A stretch of 64,000 nt of DNA from Pyxicephalus adspersus (GCF_032062135.1 NC_092869.1:43066140-43130139), one strand, 5' to 3'. Shown: positions 1 to 12,740, numbered from the stretch's first letter. Made by a program: numbers and translations. Notes: generated by a model not told the origin, from the letters alone.

Positions 1-318
1 CTGGTGCTGTGCCAGGCAGTGAAGGGGTTAATTAGCTGCCCTCTGTTGCAGTGCCAAGCAGTAGTTATTCAGTGTGCTCTCTGGTGCTGTGCCAGGCAGT
101 GAAGGGGTTAATTAGCTGCCCCCCCCCGTTGTGGTGCCAGGCAGTGAAGAGTTTTTTCATTGTACTCTTTGGTGCTGTGCCAAGCAGTGAAGGGGTTATC
201 ATTTTGCCCTCTGGTGCGGTGCCAGGCAGTGAAGAGCTTAATTTACTGCCGTCTAGTGCAGTGCCAGGCAATGAAGGGGTTATCATTGTGCCCTCTGGTG
301 TGGTGCCAGGCCCCCCTC
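1..318. repeat. Degenerate minisatellite, ~41-bp unit
   Basis: About eight head-to-tail copies of a unit beginning near 'ctggtgctgtgccaggcagt' followed by 'gaaggggtta', with period about 38-45 bp. Copies differ by substitutions and short indels, and one carries a run of C. The array is cut by the left edge of the window, so its full length is unknown. Open frames in it are by-products of the repeat. Confidence 0.9.
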
Positions 319-1496
319 CATCAGCTGGGATCCCAGATTCGTCCTGACTGCCCTCCTTCTGGCTGTGGCCGTTTTGCCGGCTTAGCCTTCGCTTTGGATC
401 TCAGTCATTGGCTGGGACAGCTGGGCTGGCAGAATGAGGCACAAGTGATCGGGGTTTATTAACATCACTGCTGGATGTTTATTGGCAGGGGATGTAATAC
501 CTCCACCCCATGGATGTTCCTTGTCACCCCCTATTACATTCCAAGTCCCCCCCTTTCTCCCCAATATTATTTGGGAGGGTGCGATGTTGCCCACAACAGC
601 CCCCATCACTGCCTATGGCAATGTGTGTCCAGCGGCCCCTCCCACCTGACACCACCAGGCTCAGCGGCTGATGTCCGGCGGCAGTTTTGCTAGTGCATTT
701 CTGTACATATGGAAAGGCGAGTGACGTCTGCAATGAATTATTCACACATGACAGAACCGGACATGAAAATCAGACTCTGGCGCGTTTCACCTCCCACAAA
801 ACGCATTTGTGCCCGCCGCTCACTGTACAATCTAATTGTACAATTTTATTTCTTCTACATGTCAATCTGTAATGTCAGAATATGAAGGAAAAAGCTGAAA
901 ACTAATTGCACAATTCAGGAAAGTGGCTACAAGCGGCGGAATCTGATAACAGATTATTTCCACAGAGGGGAGGGGGCATTTATCAAAGATTCACAGAACA
1001 TTACTCCATATTCACACAAGAAATGCTGCCTAACATTCCACAGAATTCACTTATCAGTTTCTGTCTCCATTCACCAAAGCTGAGAACATCCCCTTCGTTA
1101 TGAGCGGAGTTGCATTCTTGTGGCACATTAAACATTCACCTATTTCAAACCTGGTAAAAAATATATATTATTTATTGTGCCAAGAATAAATCTACATTCA
1201 CTGCATGATATTTAGGATGAATAGTACAGTGTTGAACCTTTTTCATGAAAGAACAAATGTAGTTGAACATGGACAATTGTTTGATTTTGTTTTCATCCAG
1301 CAAACAAGTGAATCTCCTTTAAAAATGGTTTAAAATCATGGTAATAAAATGAATGCACGGAAGAGAATTCCTAACACAAACCTTTTATACAAATGAAGAA
1401 AAATAAGTGCTGTCAGTGATGTGGCCCTTTTCGTCAACAACGTCATGTGATGTCAGTGCTTTGTTAAAATTTAAAGTCATTTGACCGCCATGGTAG
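319..1496. other. Non-coding, no gene seen
   Basis: Apparently single-copy sequence, becoming AT-rich after about 1140. There is no open frame with recognisable protein similarity and no RNA gene. It is probably neurexin alpha-intron or intergenic DNA. Confidence 0.6.
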
Positions 1497-1795
1497 CACA
1501 TGTTCTTAGAATACAGTGTCATGTGACTGCCATGGCTTAGAATACAGAGTCATGTGACTGNNNNNNNNNNNNNNNNNNNNNNNNNNNNNNNNNNNNNNNN
1601 NNNNNNNNNNNNNNNNNNNNNNNNNNNNNNNNNNNNNNNNNNNNNNNNNNNNNNNNNNNNNNNNNNNNNNNNNNNNNNNNNNNNNNNNNNNNNNNNNNNC
1701 ATGGCTTAGAATACAGAGTCATGTGACTGCCATGGCTTAGAATACAGAGTCATGTGACTGCCATGGCTTAGAATAGAGTCATGTGACCACCATGG
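1497..1795. repeat. 31-bp minisatellite interrupted by a gap
   Basis: Tandem copies of a 31-bp unit starting 'catggcttagaatacagagt' and ending 'catgtgactgc'. One and a half copies precede the gap and about three follow it, grading into diverged copies ('catgtgaccaccatggcag'). The true copy number is hidden by the 139-N gap. Confidence 0.92.
1561..1699. other. Assembly gap (139 N)
   Basis: A run of N inside the 31-bp array. The same repeat unit flanks it on both sides, so the missing sequence is probably more of the array. Confidence 0.99.
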
Positions 1796-3559
1796 CAGTT
1801 CTCTGTCATGTGATTTTTGTGGCCCTCAAATGTTCCATCCATATAGTGAAGGGTACCTAATTGCTCCAGAACAGAAGTGATTATATTCTTGGAATTATTT
1901 CCGGCTTCTTCAGATAATATAACGTTATTTATGGGTCACCATCTTTTTCTTGGCAGGTGTCAGACCTGCCCCCCTATAGTTAGTTGGGGCGTCCATGTGA
2001 TGGGAAACCCAGGGTATGATTGGTATTTCCGCATGGCAGGAGATGAGTGTGGCTCCAGTAAGGTGTGAAGAGTTTGGTGGAATCGGTGCTCGGGATCTCG
2101 GCGCTGTTCTTGTCAGAGCTGATCTTTCTGAGCGGGATAATTAATCTCCTTCCTAACAAGCTGTGGTGGAGCACGGGGTCAGATAGCACTGTCTCTTCCA
2201 GCCGCTTTCATCCTCTTAATGGATTTGACCCGCTGGGAAAGGGAGAGTCCCCCAGTGTTATTGCTGGAGAGACGCTGGATAATTGAACCATAGCGAAGAA
2301 ATTGCAAACTATTAAACTCCATCCAATGGCAGAGGTTAAACCTATCACATTAACCCCTTACCTGCCAGAGGAGCCATCATCTGCACGCCAAACTCCCCCT
2401 TGCTCTATCTCGCACAACGTCAGAGATGCTGCAATGGGGACAATCTGAATGTTCTGTGCTGGAGATGTGATGTAAATCCTCCAGAAGTCTGCTTGGCATT
2501 GCCCACCCTCCCCTCCTTGATCCATAGGACTGGAATCATCCTTGCATCCATCTTGATGACACCAGGACAAATTGAAAGGTTGGATCCTCCATTGGGGACA
2601 ATGAATGGCGTCTCAGGGGTATTAGAAAGCTGTGAGGTGGCTGGAACTTATAGGGTAGGCTGTGATCCCATTCCCAACATTTGGAGCTCATAATATTCAC
2701 CTCTCAGGGTCCCAGCCCTGATAAAGGGGGGCACTCCTAAAACGTGTTGTAATCCCATTTTCCACCAGGGTCTTCTGTGCTCATTGCAGTGCAAACTCTC
2801 TCCACAGGACGACTCTCCGAGTCATTATTTGCAAACAGCAGCTGTGGAGACAGCTAAGATAATATGGGTACAAGGGGGGCCGCTGCTGGCAAATGTTGCC
2901 TGTCTGTCCTTGAGACTGACACACAGAACAATGAATTCATAATTGAATCCATAAAATATATTCCTGAACTGCTGGCTTGCCAACCCACAATGGAGTCATT
3001 TATCCAAGGGTGGATTTAGGAGGGCTAACTGGGTAATAGCCCCGAGCCCCTACCTTCTCCAGTGCCCCAACTGACAGAATGGCAGGAGAGCAAAGAGTTG
3101 GAATGCTGGTCATTTGGGGCCCCCACTTCATATATCTGCTAAGGGCCCCATTTTATTTCAAACTGTCCACTGAATGGAGCGAATAAAGACAATGCATTTC
3201 TGTTGCTCTTAGCAACCACCGAGATCACCCAGAATGTGGCACTGATTGGTGTGGGAGGGGTACAATACATATAGTGTAGCCTGGAAGGTGGCTCACCATC
3301 CTTACTGGGATAACGCTCAGCAAAACACCGGTCACCAGGGCCCCCCGCAAGGCCTGGAAGCCATATTTGGCTCTGAAATTCCATCTTTGTGCAGAGATGT
3401 TGGTGACCTTGGGGATGCGGGTGATTAATGTCTCCTCAGCTAGTTTCCCTCCTGTTGTCTGAGCTTCACATCTGTGCCATAAACTTCCCTCAGCACCCAG
3501 ATGTGAGAGAGCAATTAAACCTTCACGGCTCTTTCAGAGTACCTTCAAGTGTGACGCTG
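1796..3559. other. Non-coding, no gene seen
   Basis: Mixed single-copy DNA with no convincing coding signal. It contains the decayed hammerhead-like motif listed separately at 2718-2744. The short open frames here match nothing I recognise. Confidence 0.55.
2718..2744 (+). other. Decayed hammerhead-ribozyme-like motif
   Basis: The string CTGATAA (2718-2724), a G-rich arm, a short loop, a 'ctcct' arm, then AAAACG (2739-2744) mirrors the hammerhead core CUGAUGA - stem II - GAAA. In each conserved block a G has become A; these correspond to G8 and G12, the catalytic guanosines. Hammerheads of this kind are known from Penelope-like retroelements, and I associate similar 'ctgatga...gaaacg' strings with frog genomes. 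If the reading is right, this is an inactive relic. The match is short, so chance is possible. Confidence 0.35.
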
Positions 3560-4260
3560 AGCTGGTATACCAAGAGTAGGTGCAATGGTCTGCAGAGGGG
3601 ACATTGTTCCTATTTTAAGTGAATGGGTGCAATGATCTGCAGGGAACCACTGTGCTGTAAATGGGGTCAGTGGATGCAATGGCCTGCTGGAGGGGGCCAT
3701 TTTTCATTATAGATTAGTAGGTGCAATAATGGGCGTATGAGTGCACTGTGCTGTAATAGGTAAATGGGTGAAATGATCTGTAAGGGGGGTACTGTACAGG
3801 TGGTAAATGGGTGCACAGGTCTGCAGGAGGTGGCACAGTGGTATAATGGACTAGTAGTGTCATGCTGTACAGGAAGGATTGAAGTGGGTGAAATAATCTG
3901 CTGAGTGGTAACTGTGTGTGAAAGGGACACAGTACTGTAATACTTAAAGTGGTACAATGCTCTGCACTGTACCAAGGGGAATCAATTTTTCCTACAGGGG
4001 GGACACTGTACTATAATATGCAGAACAGATGCAAGGTTCTGCACAAAGGAGAATGTGTTGTAATAGGGAGAACAGGTGCAATGATCTTCAGGCAGGAGTT
4101 GGTGCAATGCCATTTAATTATAAAACTGCTGTAATAAGGAAAGTGGGTGCAATGTTCTGCAGACACGACTCTGTTCTAATAGGGAGTATGATGCAATGCT
4201 CTGCAGCCTGAGTGCAGTAATATTGATAATGGGTGCAATGCTGTGCAGAAAATGGTTGAC
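3560..4260. repeat. Highly degenerate tandem repeat around 'gggtgcaatgatctgcag'
   Basis: Recurring blocks such as 'gtgcaatg.tctgcag', 'cactgtgctgtaata' and 'gg.aaatgggtgcaat' return every 50-80 bp. The copies are old and heavily mutated, so no clean consensus or copy number can be given by eye. Confidence 0.75.
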
Positions 4261-4779
4261 TCTAATAAAGAGATAAGGATAATGGAGGGAATTCCTGGAT
4301 ATTGCAGAGAGCTGGGCAGAGAGTGAGCGGTGCAGGCACAGTCCGTGGCTGCGGTCCACAGGCAGCGGTCTCTCCTGCACTCTCCCCTCTCCTCTGAGCG
4401 CTGCCTATTCCCTGTATGACAAATGTGCTGACAGCGGCAGGGAAATGAGCTAATAAGGGAGTTTATGGGACGGCGGAGGACCATCTGTTAGGGTAAATGT
4501 TTGAAGGTATTCTGCTTTACGTGAAGGAACGCTGACAAAACATTTCATTTACATTACAGTCCTGGGAATAAGATCCAGGCAAGACCCGCTGAGCACTGAG
4601 TGTCGTAAATGTACAAATTAACCACTCGGCGGTATGTGGAACAATCCCAGCCTCATTCAGAACTCACGCCGCCTGTACGGTGCCAACTACATGACCTCTA
4701 ATACTGTACAGGGAGACAAGGACACAGCGTCCCCTACAGAGAATAACTTACTATTGGGAGTTCCACACTGTACTATGGC
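4261..4779. other. Non-coding, no gene seen
   Basis: Single-copy sequence between two tandem arrays. No splice-flanked open frame or RNA gene is visible. Confidence 0.55.
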
Positions 4780-5115
4780 GACCACTGGACACCCGAAAAA
4801 CATGGCCGACCACTGGACACCCCTGTCATGCCTGACCACTGAACACTCCTGTCATGGCTGACCACTGAACACCCCCGTCGTGGCTGACCACCGAACACCC
4901 CCCTCATGGCTGACCATTAGACACCCCTGACATAGCCTACCACTTGATATAGGCACTCCCAACCTGCCTAACCACTTGACACCCCTGTCATGGACGACCA
5001 CTGGACACCCTCAACATAGCAGACCACATGACATGAACACCCTCGACATGGCCGAACAATGGACACGCGCGACATGGCTGAACATTGCACACTGGCAACA
5101 TGGCTGAACAATAGA
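4780..5115. repeat. Degenerate minisatellite, ~26-28-bp unit
   Basis: About twelve copies of a unit like 'ccactggacacccctgtcat' plus 'ggctga'. The first half is fairly regular; copies after about 4930 are more diverged. Motifs such as 'catggctga' and 'ggacac' persist to about 5115. Confidence 0.88.
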
Positions 5116-7859
5116 CACCAGCACCCCTCCAAAAAAAATGCCCATCATTCTCCCAACATAAACATGCAACTGCTCATGGTCATCATCAACATTGTTGACC
5201 CCTGGACACCCCCAGAATACAAAAATGTAGAACATTATACACAGAACACTGCAGTGTATGAGATCAACCATAGCTTGGACCATGTCATTTCATGACGGCT
5301 TTGAATCTGATTGCTATATTCTATCCTTTTTAAAATGTACAGATTTGATAAGGACATTCCCAGAACAGTGAATTGTGGTGGATTTCCATCACTGTAATTA
5401 ATGCAGAGACATCTTCTCCTCAGACGGGTATTGCCTGGGCCTGGTATGTGGCGCTATCCTGCCTTTGGGAGATTACATTACAGAGGTGATCAGGGTGACA
5501 GTTGACATGAAACTGGGCAGGCGATTTGTCATAATGTCACTTCTTATCACAAGCACAGGCTGTACATACCACCTCCTGCCACTTCTATATTATCTGTGCA
5601 GGAGGAGGGCACCCACGCCTTGACCCACCATGGCTACCTGCCAGCCACAAGCTGTAATATAATTTGTGATTGACCCTGAGGTCACTGCCATTAAAGGAGA
5701 AATCTTTCCACATTATCAATCATAAAGCAAATAATCTGATTGTAAAGAAACATCTTGGTGTATTTAACCCCATCTCTGCCATTCCTGCCTGGAAGCTGTA
5801 ACTTGGCTTCTCTTCGGGCTTTGCCAATGTCCAGTAGGTGTTTAGTGCTTGTGGGGGTTTTTGTGTTGGTGCCCTGGGGTCACATACATGTAGAATAAAC
5901 AGGAGACCATGGGGTGCTATCAGATGAGTGTACCACTCCTCCGGAAATGACTTACTATCCACACAGATCACAATTCCCAGTCTACATGGCCAGGCCAGTA
6001 GTCTCTCTCGTGCTCTCATAATGTTTTCCCATATTTATGTAGAATAGACCCAAACCATTTGTTCTGTGTTGTTAGCTGCCAATATACCAAAAAGATAAAA
6101 TTCTGGGAGATTTATAGTACCATGAAATCTTGAAGTGAGATCAAGCTTCTGGTAGGAATGGCTATGGGGTAGGTAGGAGATGGTCCAGGGTGGGGATCAG
6201 CACTGTGTGGATGTTCTGCAGAACTGCATCATTTGGGAAGTTAGTTCCCTTACCCTAAGTACAGATCACTGTGCTTTATCCTTAAGTATTTTTATTTTCA
6301 TATTAAAGGACTGTTTATGTGATCTCACAGGAAATTATTACAGGATCTTCAATCTTCCTGATGATGGTTGTTCCTGGTAAATTGGTGCATTGTTGTCTGC
6401 CATGAACTCTGTCAATGAATGATAGGCCCACTTTGCATAAGATGCTCATATTTTGCAAGTCTGCAATGTACAAAATTAAAAGGTAATCAGCTCCATGTCG
6501 AGTATTCCTACAGCCTAGATCATAGTATGATTTAACAGGAAAAAAAGAAGCAACAGATGTTTCCATGATTGGCCACCATTGTAGGGCACGTCCGCAATTG
6601 CCGTGTTGTACATTCTTTGTACAGTTTCTCTGATTGCCATCTGGAAGCATTGCGAGGAGTAGAAGAGCAGAGCGGATCTCATGCTGGGAATGCGCACTTT
6701 GTGATTATATGTAGATTGCTTTTGTTCATTAGCATCTTTGTGTGGTGGTATTCGCTGCCCGCAGGAAGTCATTAGCGGCTGGTGGCTGTCCCTCCAGCAG
6801 TTTTCACCTCGGCAGACCTGGGCCGAGGGAGGAGAGGACCCCTAAGAGTAATTATAGGGCCCGGCTCCCGCCCTGGCAGGATTCCTCATGTCACGCGGGA
6901 TGTGAAGCAGCTGGGAGTTGATGATACAGATTCTTCTCTCCGGCAGGAGGACAGACATTAGGACACAAGGCGATGTAGAGTTCACATCCTGTCTTGCTGT
7001 TTCTTAAACTCGTTATTCAGTGGCGGCCGATGATGGGTCTCAGACATTTTTGGGATGTTGGTGCATGTTCTGTCTCTGGGGTACCAGCTGGCCATAGTTT
7101 GTTGTGGGCACCTACAACTCATTGTACCTGGCTAGTCTTGAAAGCAAAAAGCTATTCTCTGAATTCAGTGTTAAGACATACACGGTATTATAAAACAGAG
7201 TTTTTAGCTGCACTATTGTCACAGATTGTATTAGTATTTGGATTTTCTTTTTTACTACTAAAAACTTTGGTTGTGTGCAGCAAATAGCAAACAAGAAGAG
7301 GGATACACTGTGGGCATGCCAATAGATTTGAGCTGTAGGTTAATTGGTAGAAAACTTATATTTTTAACAGCAAAAGCGAGTGCTTTCTACAGCAGGACTT
7401 GTTTGTTTTTGCTGGCAGATATTTTTGGTTTGATGGAAATTCTTCAGTGGCCAGTTCTTTCCTTTTTTGTAGAGACAAGGTAACAACATTTCTAACATGC
7501 ATTCGCTGCATCTATTTATGCGGAGTAGGTTAATGCCAGCAGGGGTGTACGGATCTTCCAATACCTGCAATTTGGTCTTTGTTCTTCTGGGACAGGGTAT
7601 TTTCCTGAGAAAAGCTGGTGATTGTCGTGCTGTGACTCTAAATCTTGTGTTGGTGTCTTCATGAAAGATACTTCATTTGTCCAGTAAACGAGGCGTGAGA
7701 TGTGGTGTCAGGAGCGTGGTGACCCCTCAGCAGCAGCTGATAATTTACTCAGCTCACTGAATGATGAACAAGTACAAAAACACCGTGACACGCCATCTAT
7801 TCTACACCGCTAAAGAGAGTACACACAAACCATGCACCTCCCATTATATACAAACACTG
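5116..7859. other. Non-coding, no gene seen; possible conserved block near 6780-6975
   Basis: Single-copy DNA with no recognisable exon. The stretch at about 6780-6975 is richer in G+C and CpG than its surroundings and has no repeat character, which could reflect a regulatory element; nothing specific identifies one. From about 7790 the sequence begins to resemble the 30-bp array that follows. Confidence 0.45.
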
Positions 7860-8945
7860 CCAAGCCCTTTCTATTCTACACAAATGTGGCCACGCGCCTT
7901 CCAATCTACACAAATATAGCCACGCGCCTTCCAATCTACACAGACGCTGCCACACGCCTATAAATCAACACAAACGCTGCCAGTCGCCTTCCAATCTACA
8001 CAAATGCTGCCACGCGCCTTTCGTTCTACGCAAACGCTGCCACGCGCCTTTCGTTCTACGCGAACGCTGCCACGCGCCTTTTATTCTACGCAAACGCTGC
8101 CACGGGCCTTTCATTCTACGCAAACGCTGCCACGGGCCTTTCATTCTACGCAAACGCTGCCACGCGCCTTTCATTCTACGCAAGCGCTGCCTACGCCTTT
8201 CATTCTACACAAACGCTGCCACGCGCCTTTCATTCTACACAAACGCTGCCACGCGCCTTTCATTCTACGCAAACGTTGCCACGCGCCTTTCATTCTACGC
8301 AAACGTTGCCACGCGCCTTTCATTCTACGCAAACGCTGCCACGCGCCTTTCATTCTACACAAATGTCGCCACGCGCCTTTCATTCTACACAAACGCTGCC
8401 ACGCGCCTTTCATTCTACACACATGCTGCCACGCGCCTTTCATTCTACACAAATGCTGCCACGCGCCTTTCATTGTACACAAACGCTGCCACGCGCCTTT
8501 CATTCTACACAAACGCTGCCACGCGCCTTTCATTCTACACAAACGCCGCCATGCCTCTTTCATTCTACACAAATGCTGCCACGCGCCTTTCATTCTACAC
8601 AAATGCTGCCACGCGCCTTTCATTCTACACAAATGCTGCCACGCGCCTTTCATTCTACACAAACATTCCCACGCGCCTTTCATTTTACACAAACGCTGCC
8701 ACGCGCCTTTCATTTTACACAAACGCTGCCACGCGCCTTTCATTGTACACAAACGCTGCCACGCGCCTTTCATTGTACACAAACGCTGCCACGCGCCTTT
8801 CATTGTACACAAACGCTGCCACTCGCCTTTCATTCTACACAATTGCTGCCACGCGCCTATCAATCTACACAAACTCTGCCACGCGCCTTTCATTCAACAC
8901 AAACGCTGCCAAGCCCCTTTCATTCAACACAAATGCTAACCCTGC
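7860..8945. repeat. 30-bp minisatellite, about 36 copies
   Basis: A very regular 30-bp unit beginning 'cacgcgcctttcattctaca' and ending 'caaacgctgc'. Early copies (7860-8010) are more diverged; the centre is nearly uniform, with recurrent variants at a few positions (cattctac, cattgtac, cattttac; cgctgcc, tgctgcc). One copy near 8185-8200 is shortened by a base or two. Because 30 is divisible by three and the unit lacks stops in several frames, open frames of up to 311 residues (+) and 240 residues (-) run through it. They are simply the repeat translated and are not annotated as genes. Confidence 0.97.
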
Positions 8946-10746
8946 ACCTAATGTGAATAGTTTTGGTGTATAAATGTTAGTAATTTATACAAATCTTTAT
9001 CCAGAAACTACAAGAAGGACACCTGTTGAGGAAAAAAAGGGTTTAGGAAACAAGGCTTTTGAGTTTAGAGGATAGGCAAGATGGGGGTTTGGGCACTAAG
9101 GAAGACAAAGAGTTTGGGGTTATGAGGAGGAACAAATCACTTGGTGTTTAGAAGAGATAGACTTGTGTCCAGAACTTGTAATCAGAGGGTTGGGATCCAG
9201 AGGGGGGAAAGAAAGTGATTTTGGGTTTAAAAAAAGGAGACATTTTGTTAGCATAAGGAACTAAAGACTGTGGGCTCAAAAAGAGATTTAAGACAGGGGT
9301 GGAAGATATTGAGGCCCATCAAAGGAACAAGAAGGCTTCAGCATCCATAAGAAAAAAGAAAAATTTGGAATTCAAAAGAGGAACAAAATTTGGGCATTTT
9401 GGAGTTATTGTATAGCAGTTTTTGTACCCTCCACCCCTTTAGTTTTTGCATAGATGAGCATCTAGGACAAAGAAAGCTGCATTTGTTTAAAAGGGGTGGC
9501 GAATGACACCCCACTGTGGCAGATTGATCTGCTCTTCTCCTCCCCTCAGCTCCTTCAGTGTTGTTGGTAAAATGAAACTGCTGCAGGCAGTTTGTTAGCC
9601 CCGAAATAACATCCTGCATGCCGACATCAATGCACAATGTCTGCTCTGCAGGAGCTGCTGCTAGGCTTCATGGAATAGTAGATAACTGGGGATTGGATGG
9701 GCCATGGTACCCCAGATTCTGCTCCACCAGCTCAGGGTACCAAGGACCAGGCTGGCCAGCACATGAACATATCGTAAAATGGACAGAAGCAGATCACAGG
9801 CTGCAATATACAGTAGCAGTAAATAGTGGAGCGTTCATGGATGACTGAAGGGTTTGATAGAGCTCTGCACAGATCTTCCAGAGTGTGAAATGGAGCCATT
9901 AACAGATGCTCAGGGTCATCCAACTGTGAGCAAAAGAGAAAAGCCGGATCCATCTCTGGGGAGAGGCGGACAAGGCCAGCATATTCCTTATTTTATCATA
10001 TGCTGAGGGCACTCAACTCCCCCACGTGAGAGTCTTTTCCATATCAAACAGGTGGAAAACGGTGTGCCGCTACCTCGTGTGTACAGCCAAATACCGACGC
10101 CAATATGAAGGGATGTTTGTCAGATTTTGTAACATTGGGCCGTCTTCTCTCTTGTCAATATCCGGGTACTTACAGGGGATGCAGGGTGTAGAAAATTCCC
10201 ATCATTATATCAGCTTATCTTGTTCCTATGTGGACTGCTAACTTTCGCTGTGCACTGTGCTTGACTGTCCGATTTTTTTTGGGATTGTGACACTACCATG
10301 CTCCTTACAAATAGATTGAATGGCAGCTCCCTGGTTTGCAATTTTTATGACTGAGTTTAGTCACACTGTATAATCATTTGAATGATCATATCACTCTATG
10401 GCCACTATTCTCATATAAATCATATCTTGGCATTTAGGTAGTGAAACATGTTTTCTGCAGTATGGCTCCATCTTATTATTGGGCAGAAGAAGAGTTAAAA
10501 GTTAATCTATAGAAGTTTTACTCTTCTCCCCAAACCACCTCACTTCATTAACTGAGTACGATTGATTTGGTGAAGCTAATTTTGTAATTAAAAAGCTTAT
10601 CGTGGCTTGTGGTAATGAGCTGAACAAACAAGCATAATTCAGTTACAATATTTACAGTGCAGCAGAGTAGGCGAGGGGGATGTTTGTTCAAAAAACTGAA
10701 TAAATGAGAAGATCAGAGGCTGATAGGCTGGTATATATTGGGCTCT
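8946..10746. other. Non-coding; purine-rich at its start
   Basis: About 8990-9400 is purine-rich with vague 'gtttagagga' periodicity, perhaps an ancient tandem repeat. The remainder is single-copy. No coding exon or RNA gene seen. Confidence 0.5.
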
Positions 10747-10985
10747 CTATCACACAAGATGGAGAGCAGTCCCATGGCTTGAGATGGAGAGCGGTCCCAT
10801 GGCATAAGATAAAAAACAGTCCCATCACTCCAGATAGAAAGTGGTCCTATCACACAAGATAGAGACAGACCCATAACACAAGATGAAGAGCAGTCTCATC
10901 ACATAAGATGAACAGTCTTGTGACATAAGATAGAGAGCGGTCCTATTGCACAGAATACACAACAGTCCCATCACACAATATATAC
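10747..10985. repeat. Degenerate minisatellite, ~28-bp unit
   Basis: About eight copies of a unit resembling 'cacaagatagagagcagtcc' followed by 'catca'. Spacing varies by a few bases and copies differ at many sites. Confidence 0.87.
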
Positions 10986-12269
10986 CTGTTCCTTCATACA
11001 AGGCATTCTTTGCTTTGGGTTTGTGAGTATGGAACATGTCGAATGGGGAGACAGCTCTTCTCCTTATCCTCTGGCCTCTGGTGCGGTAATGGTGGCAGTG
11101 ATGGTTAGCTCCTCATATGGCCTGATTTTATCTCCAATTTATCATTCTAGAAAACCTCTGCACTTGTTTTCCATGCAAATGTTGCATTATATGCTTTATT
11201 TCCTTTGTGCTTTCTTCCAACATTGCAGCACCCTTCATTTTTTTAAATTTAAAAGCAGATAACCTTTATGGGAAAATGAGACTGTAAAATATAGATGATT
11301 GAAGATGTTTGTTCAGAAAGGGGTTGGCATTGCCCTGTGATCACCTGCACTGAATATAATTACTGTATACACAATGGAATGTGTTCTGGTCCAATATATC
11401 GCTATTTCCAGAGTGTAAATAAATTTCACATCCATATGTGTCTGAACCTAGACTTGTCTTCAGTAGGTGGTTGTAACCACTTGCCTGACCCTGACTCTGT
11501 GGCCGGCACAGTACTAGGTTAGCATTAAACAGCATTGTTCCAGGACTCACCGCAGGCTGTGAAATAGAAGTATTGTGTATAAGAAGGTAGCAAAGTCCTC
11601 ACACAGTTCGTATTTTGGTTTGCTCACATGTGCTCGGCTCTCCTGACCAGCCACTGTCAGCGCTTCCCCTCTAGTCACTGCCCGTTCCACTGCTTGGCCT
11701 CCATATTCTCGCTCTGCTAGTCCACGACTGACATTTCTATCACGTACAGCCAGATGCCATATTTCTCCACTTCCAGCTTCTGTATATAAATATTTCCACT
11801 GCATGGCAAAGAGGGTACAACCCGGCGCCAGCCATTCAATGACAATCATTCCAGCGGGTTTCTTCTCCTGTCATCCTTGTCCTCAATCTCTGGAGATACC
11901 ATCATGGCATACAAGGTACTGGCTCTGGACAGATGAGTCCATCCATCTGTTATATCTGTTCTACCAGTATGGACACCAGTACTGGGCCAGCATGATCATG
12001 GAAAGTGTCCAAGTATGTGCCCCGTCTGGTGTGTTTGATTTTCAGTCTTATGATAAATTTCTTTATTGTGGCTCTGCGTCTACTGCTCATTCTGCTGTCT
12101 CTGTGGTTGCTTTGGGCAGGAAATCTCAGAAATTGTCTCTCTTGCTGGTCTTTATTGTTTAGCAGCTGCTTCTTCACATGAGTGTTCAGGAGGAGAGTCT
12201 ACAGACAGTCATGGAGTGAACACATTTACATCCTATTATCCTGGTGTTTGTCTCCATCTGTGTGATGGT
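10986..12269. other. Non-coding, no recognised gene
   Basis: Open frames of about 100-119 residues occur on both strands at 11547-11849 (-) and 11803-12162 (+). They overlap each other, match no family I recognise and have no supporting splice context. I treat them as chance frames. Confidence 0.45.
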
Positions 12270-12450
12270 TTACACCAATCTACCAAAACATTACTCTCCC
12301 CTGATAGGTAAAGTGATCTGGGTATAATGACCCTTGACAAGTATATATAATATGTTCTTGAAGGTGATGAGTTGGAAGTGTTCAAATCTGAATGACTCTG
12401 ACAAAGGCCATATTGTGATGGCTGGATGATGGGTCAGAGCATCATTAATA
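12270..12450 (+). mobile_element. Tc1/mariner-type DNA transposon, 5' fragment (dead)
   Basis: The start 'ttacaccaatctaccaaaac' resembles the terminal inverted repeat of a widespread vertebrate Tc1-like family. It is followed in the expected order by 'gataggtaaagtga', 'cccttgacaag', 'gttcttgaaggtgatg' and the first codons of the transposase, where a frame can be read as ...LNDSDKGHIVMAG before a stop. Similarity ends soon after 'ggtcagagcatc', roughly where the first 30 residues of transposase would be encoded. The rest of the transposase and the 3' TIR are absent, so this is a truncated, stop-containing remnant. Identification is from remembered family structure, not an alignment. Confidence 0.75.
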
Positions 12451-12465
12451 TGGCCATACAGAGGA

Positions 12466-12740
12466 GAATTACACCTGGGGTACATGACGAGAAATGGTAC
12501 TGTGCAGAGTCCATACATACAAAATAAGAACAGATACCAAGAATTACACCCAGGGTACAGGACAAGACGAAGTGGTACTTTGCAGAGTCCATACATACAG
12601 AATAAGAACAGATACCAAGAATTACACCCAGGGTACGGGACAAGAGAAGTGGTACTGTGCAGAGTCCATACATACAGAATAAGAACAGATACCAAGAATT
12701 ACACCCAGGGTACAAGACAAGAGAGGTGGTACTGTGCATA
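12466..12740. repeat. 77-78-bp minisatellite, about 3.5 copies
   Basis: Near-identical units contain 'aattacacccagggtac', 'gtggtactgtgcagagtcca' and 'aataagaacagatacc'. Copy starts near 12463, 12541, 12619 and 12696 give a 77-78 bp period. High identity between copies suggests a fairly recent expansion. It begins just after the truncated Tc1 fragment. Confidence 0.95.

Noticed and set aside
8004..8939. 311-residue open frame (+) and a 240-residue frame (-) as genes
   Set aside because: Both are direct translations of a 30-bp tandem repeat; no start context, splice signals or non-repeat domain.
7860..8945. CRISPR array
   Set aside because: Repeats are contiguous with no spacers, in vertebrate DNA; it is a minisatellite.
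11547..12162. Overlapping frames of 100-119 residues on both strands as coding exons
   Set aside because: No family similarity, no splice support, and they lie antisense to each other.
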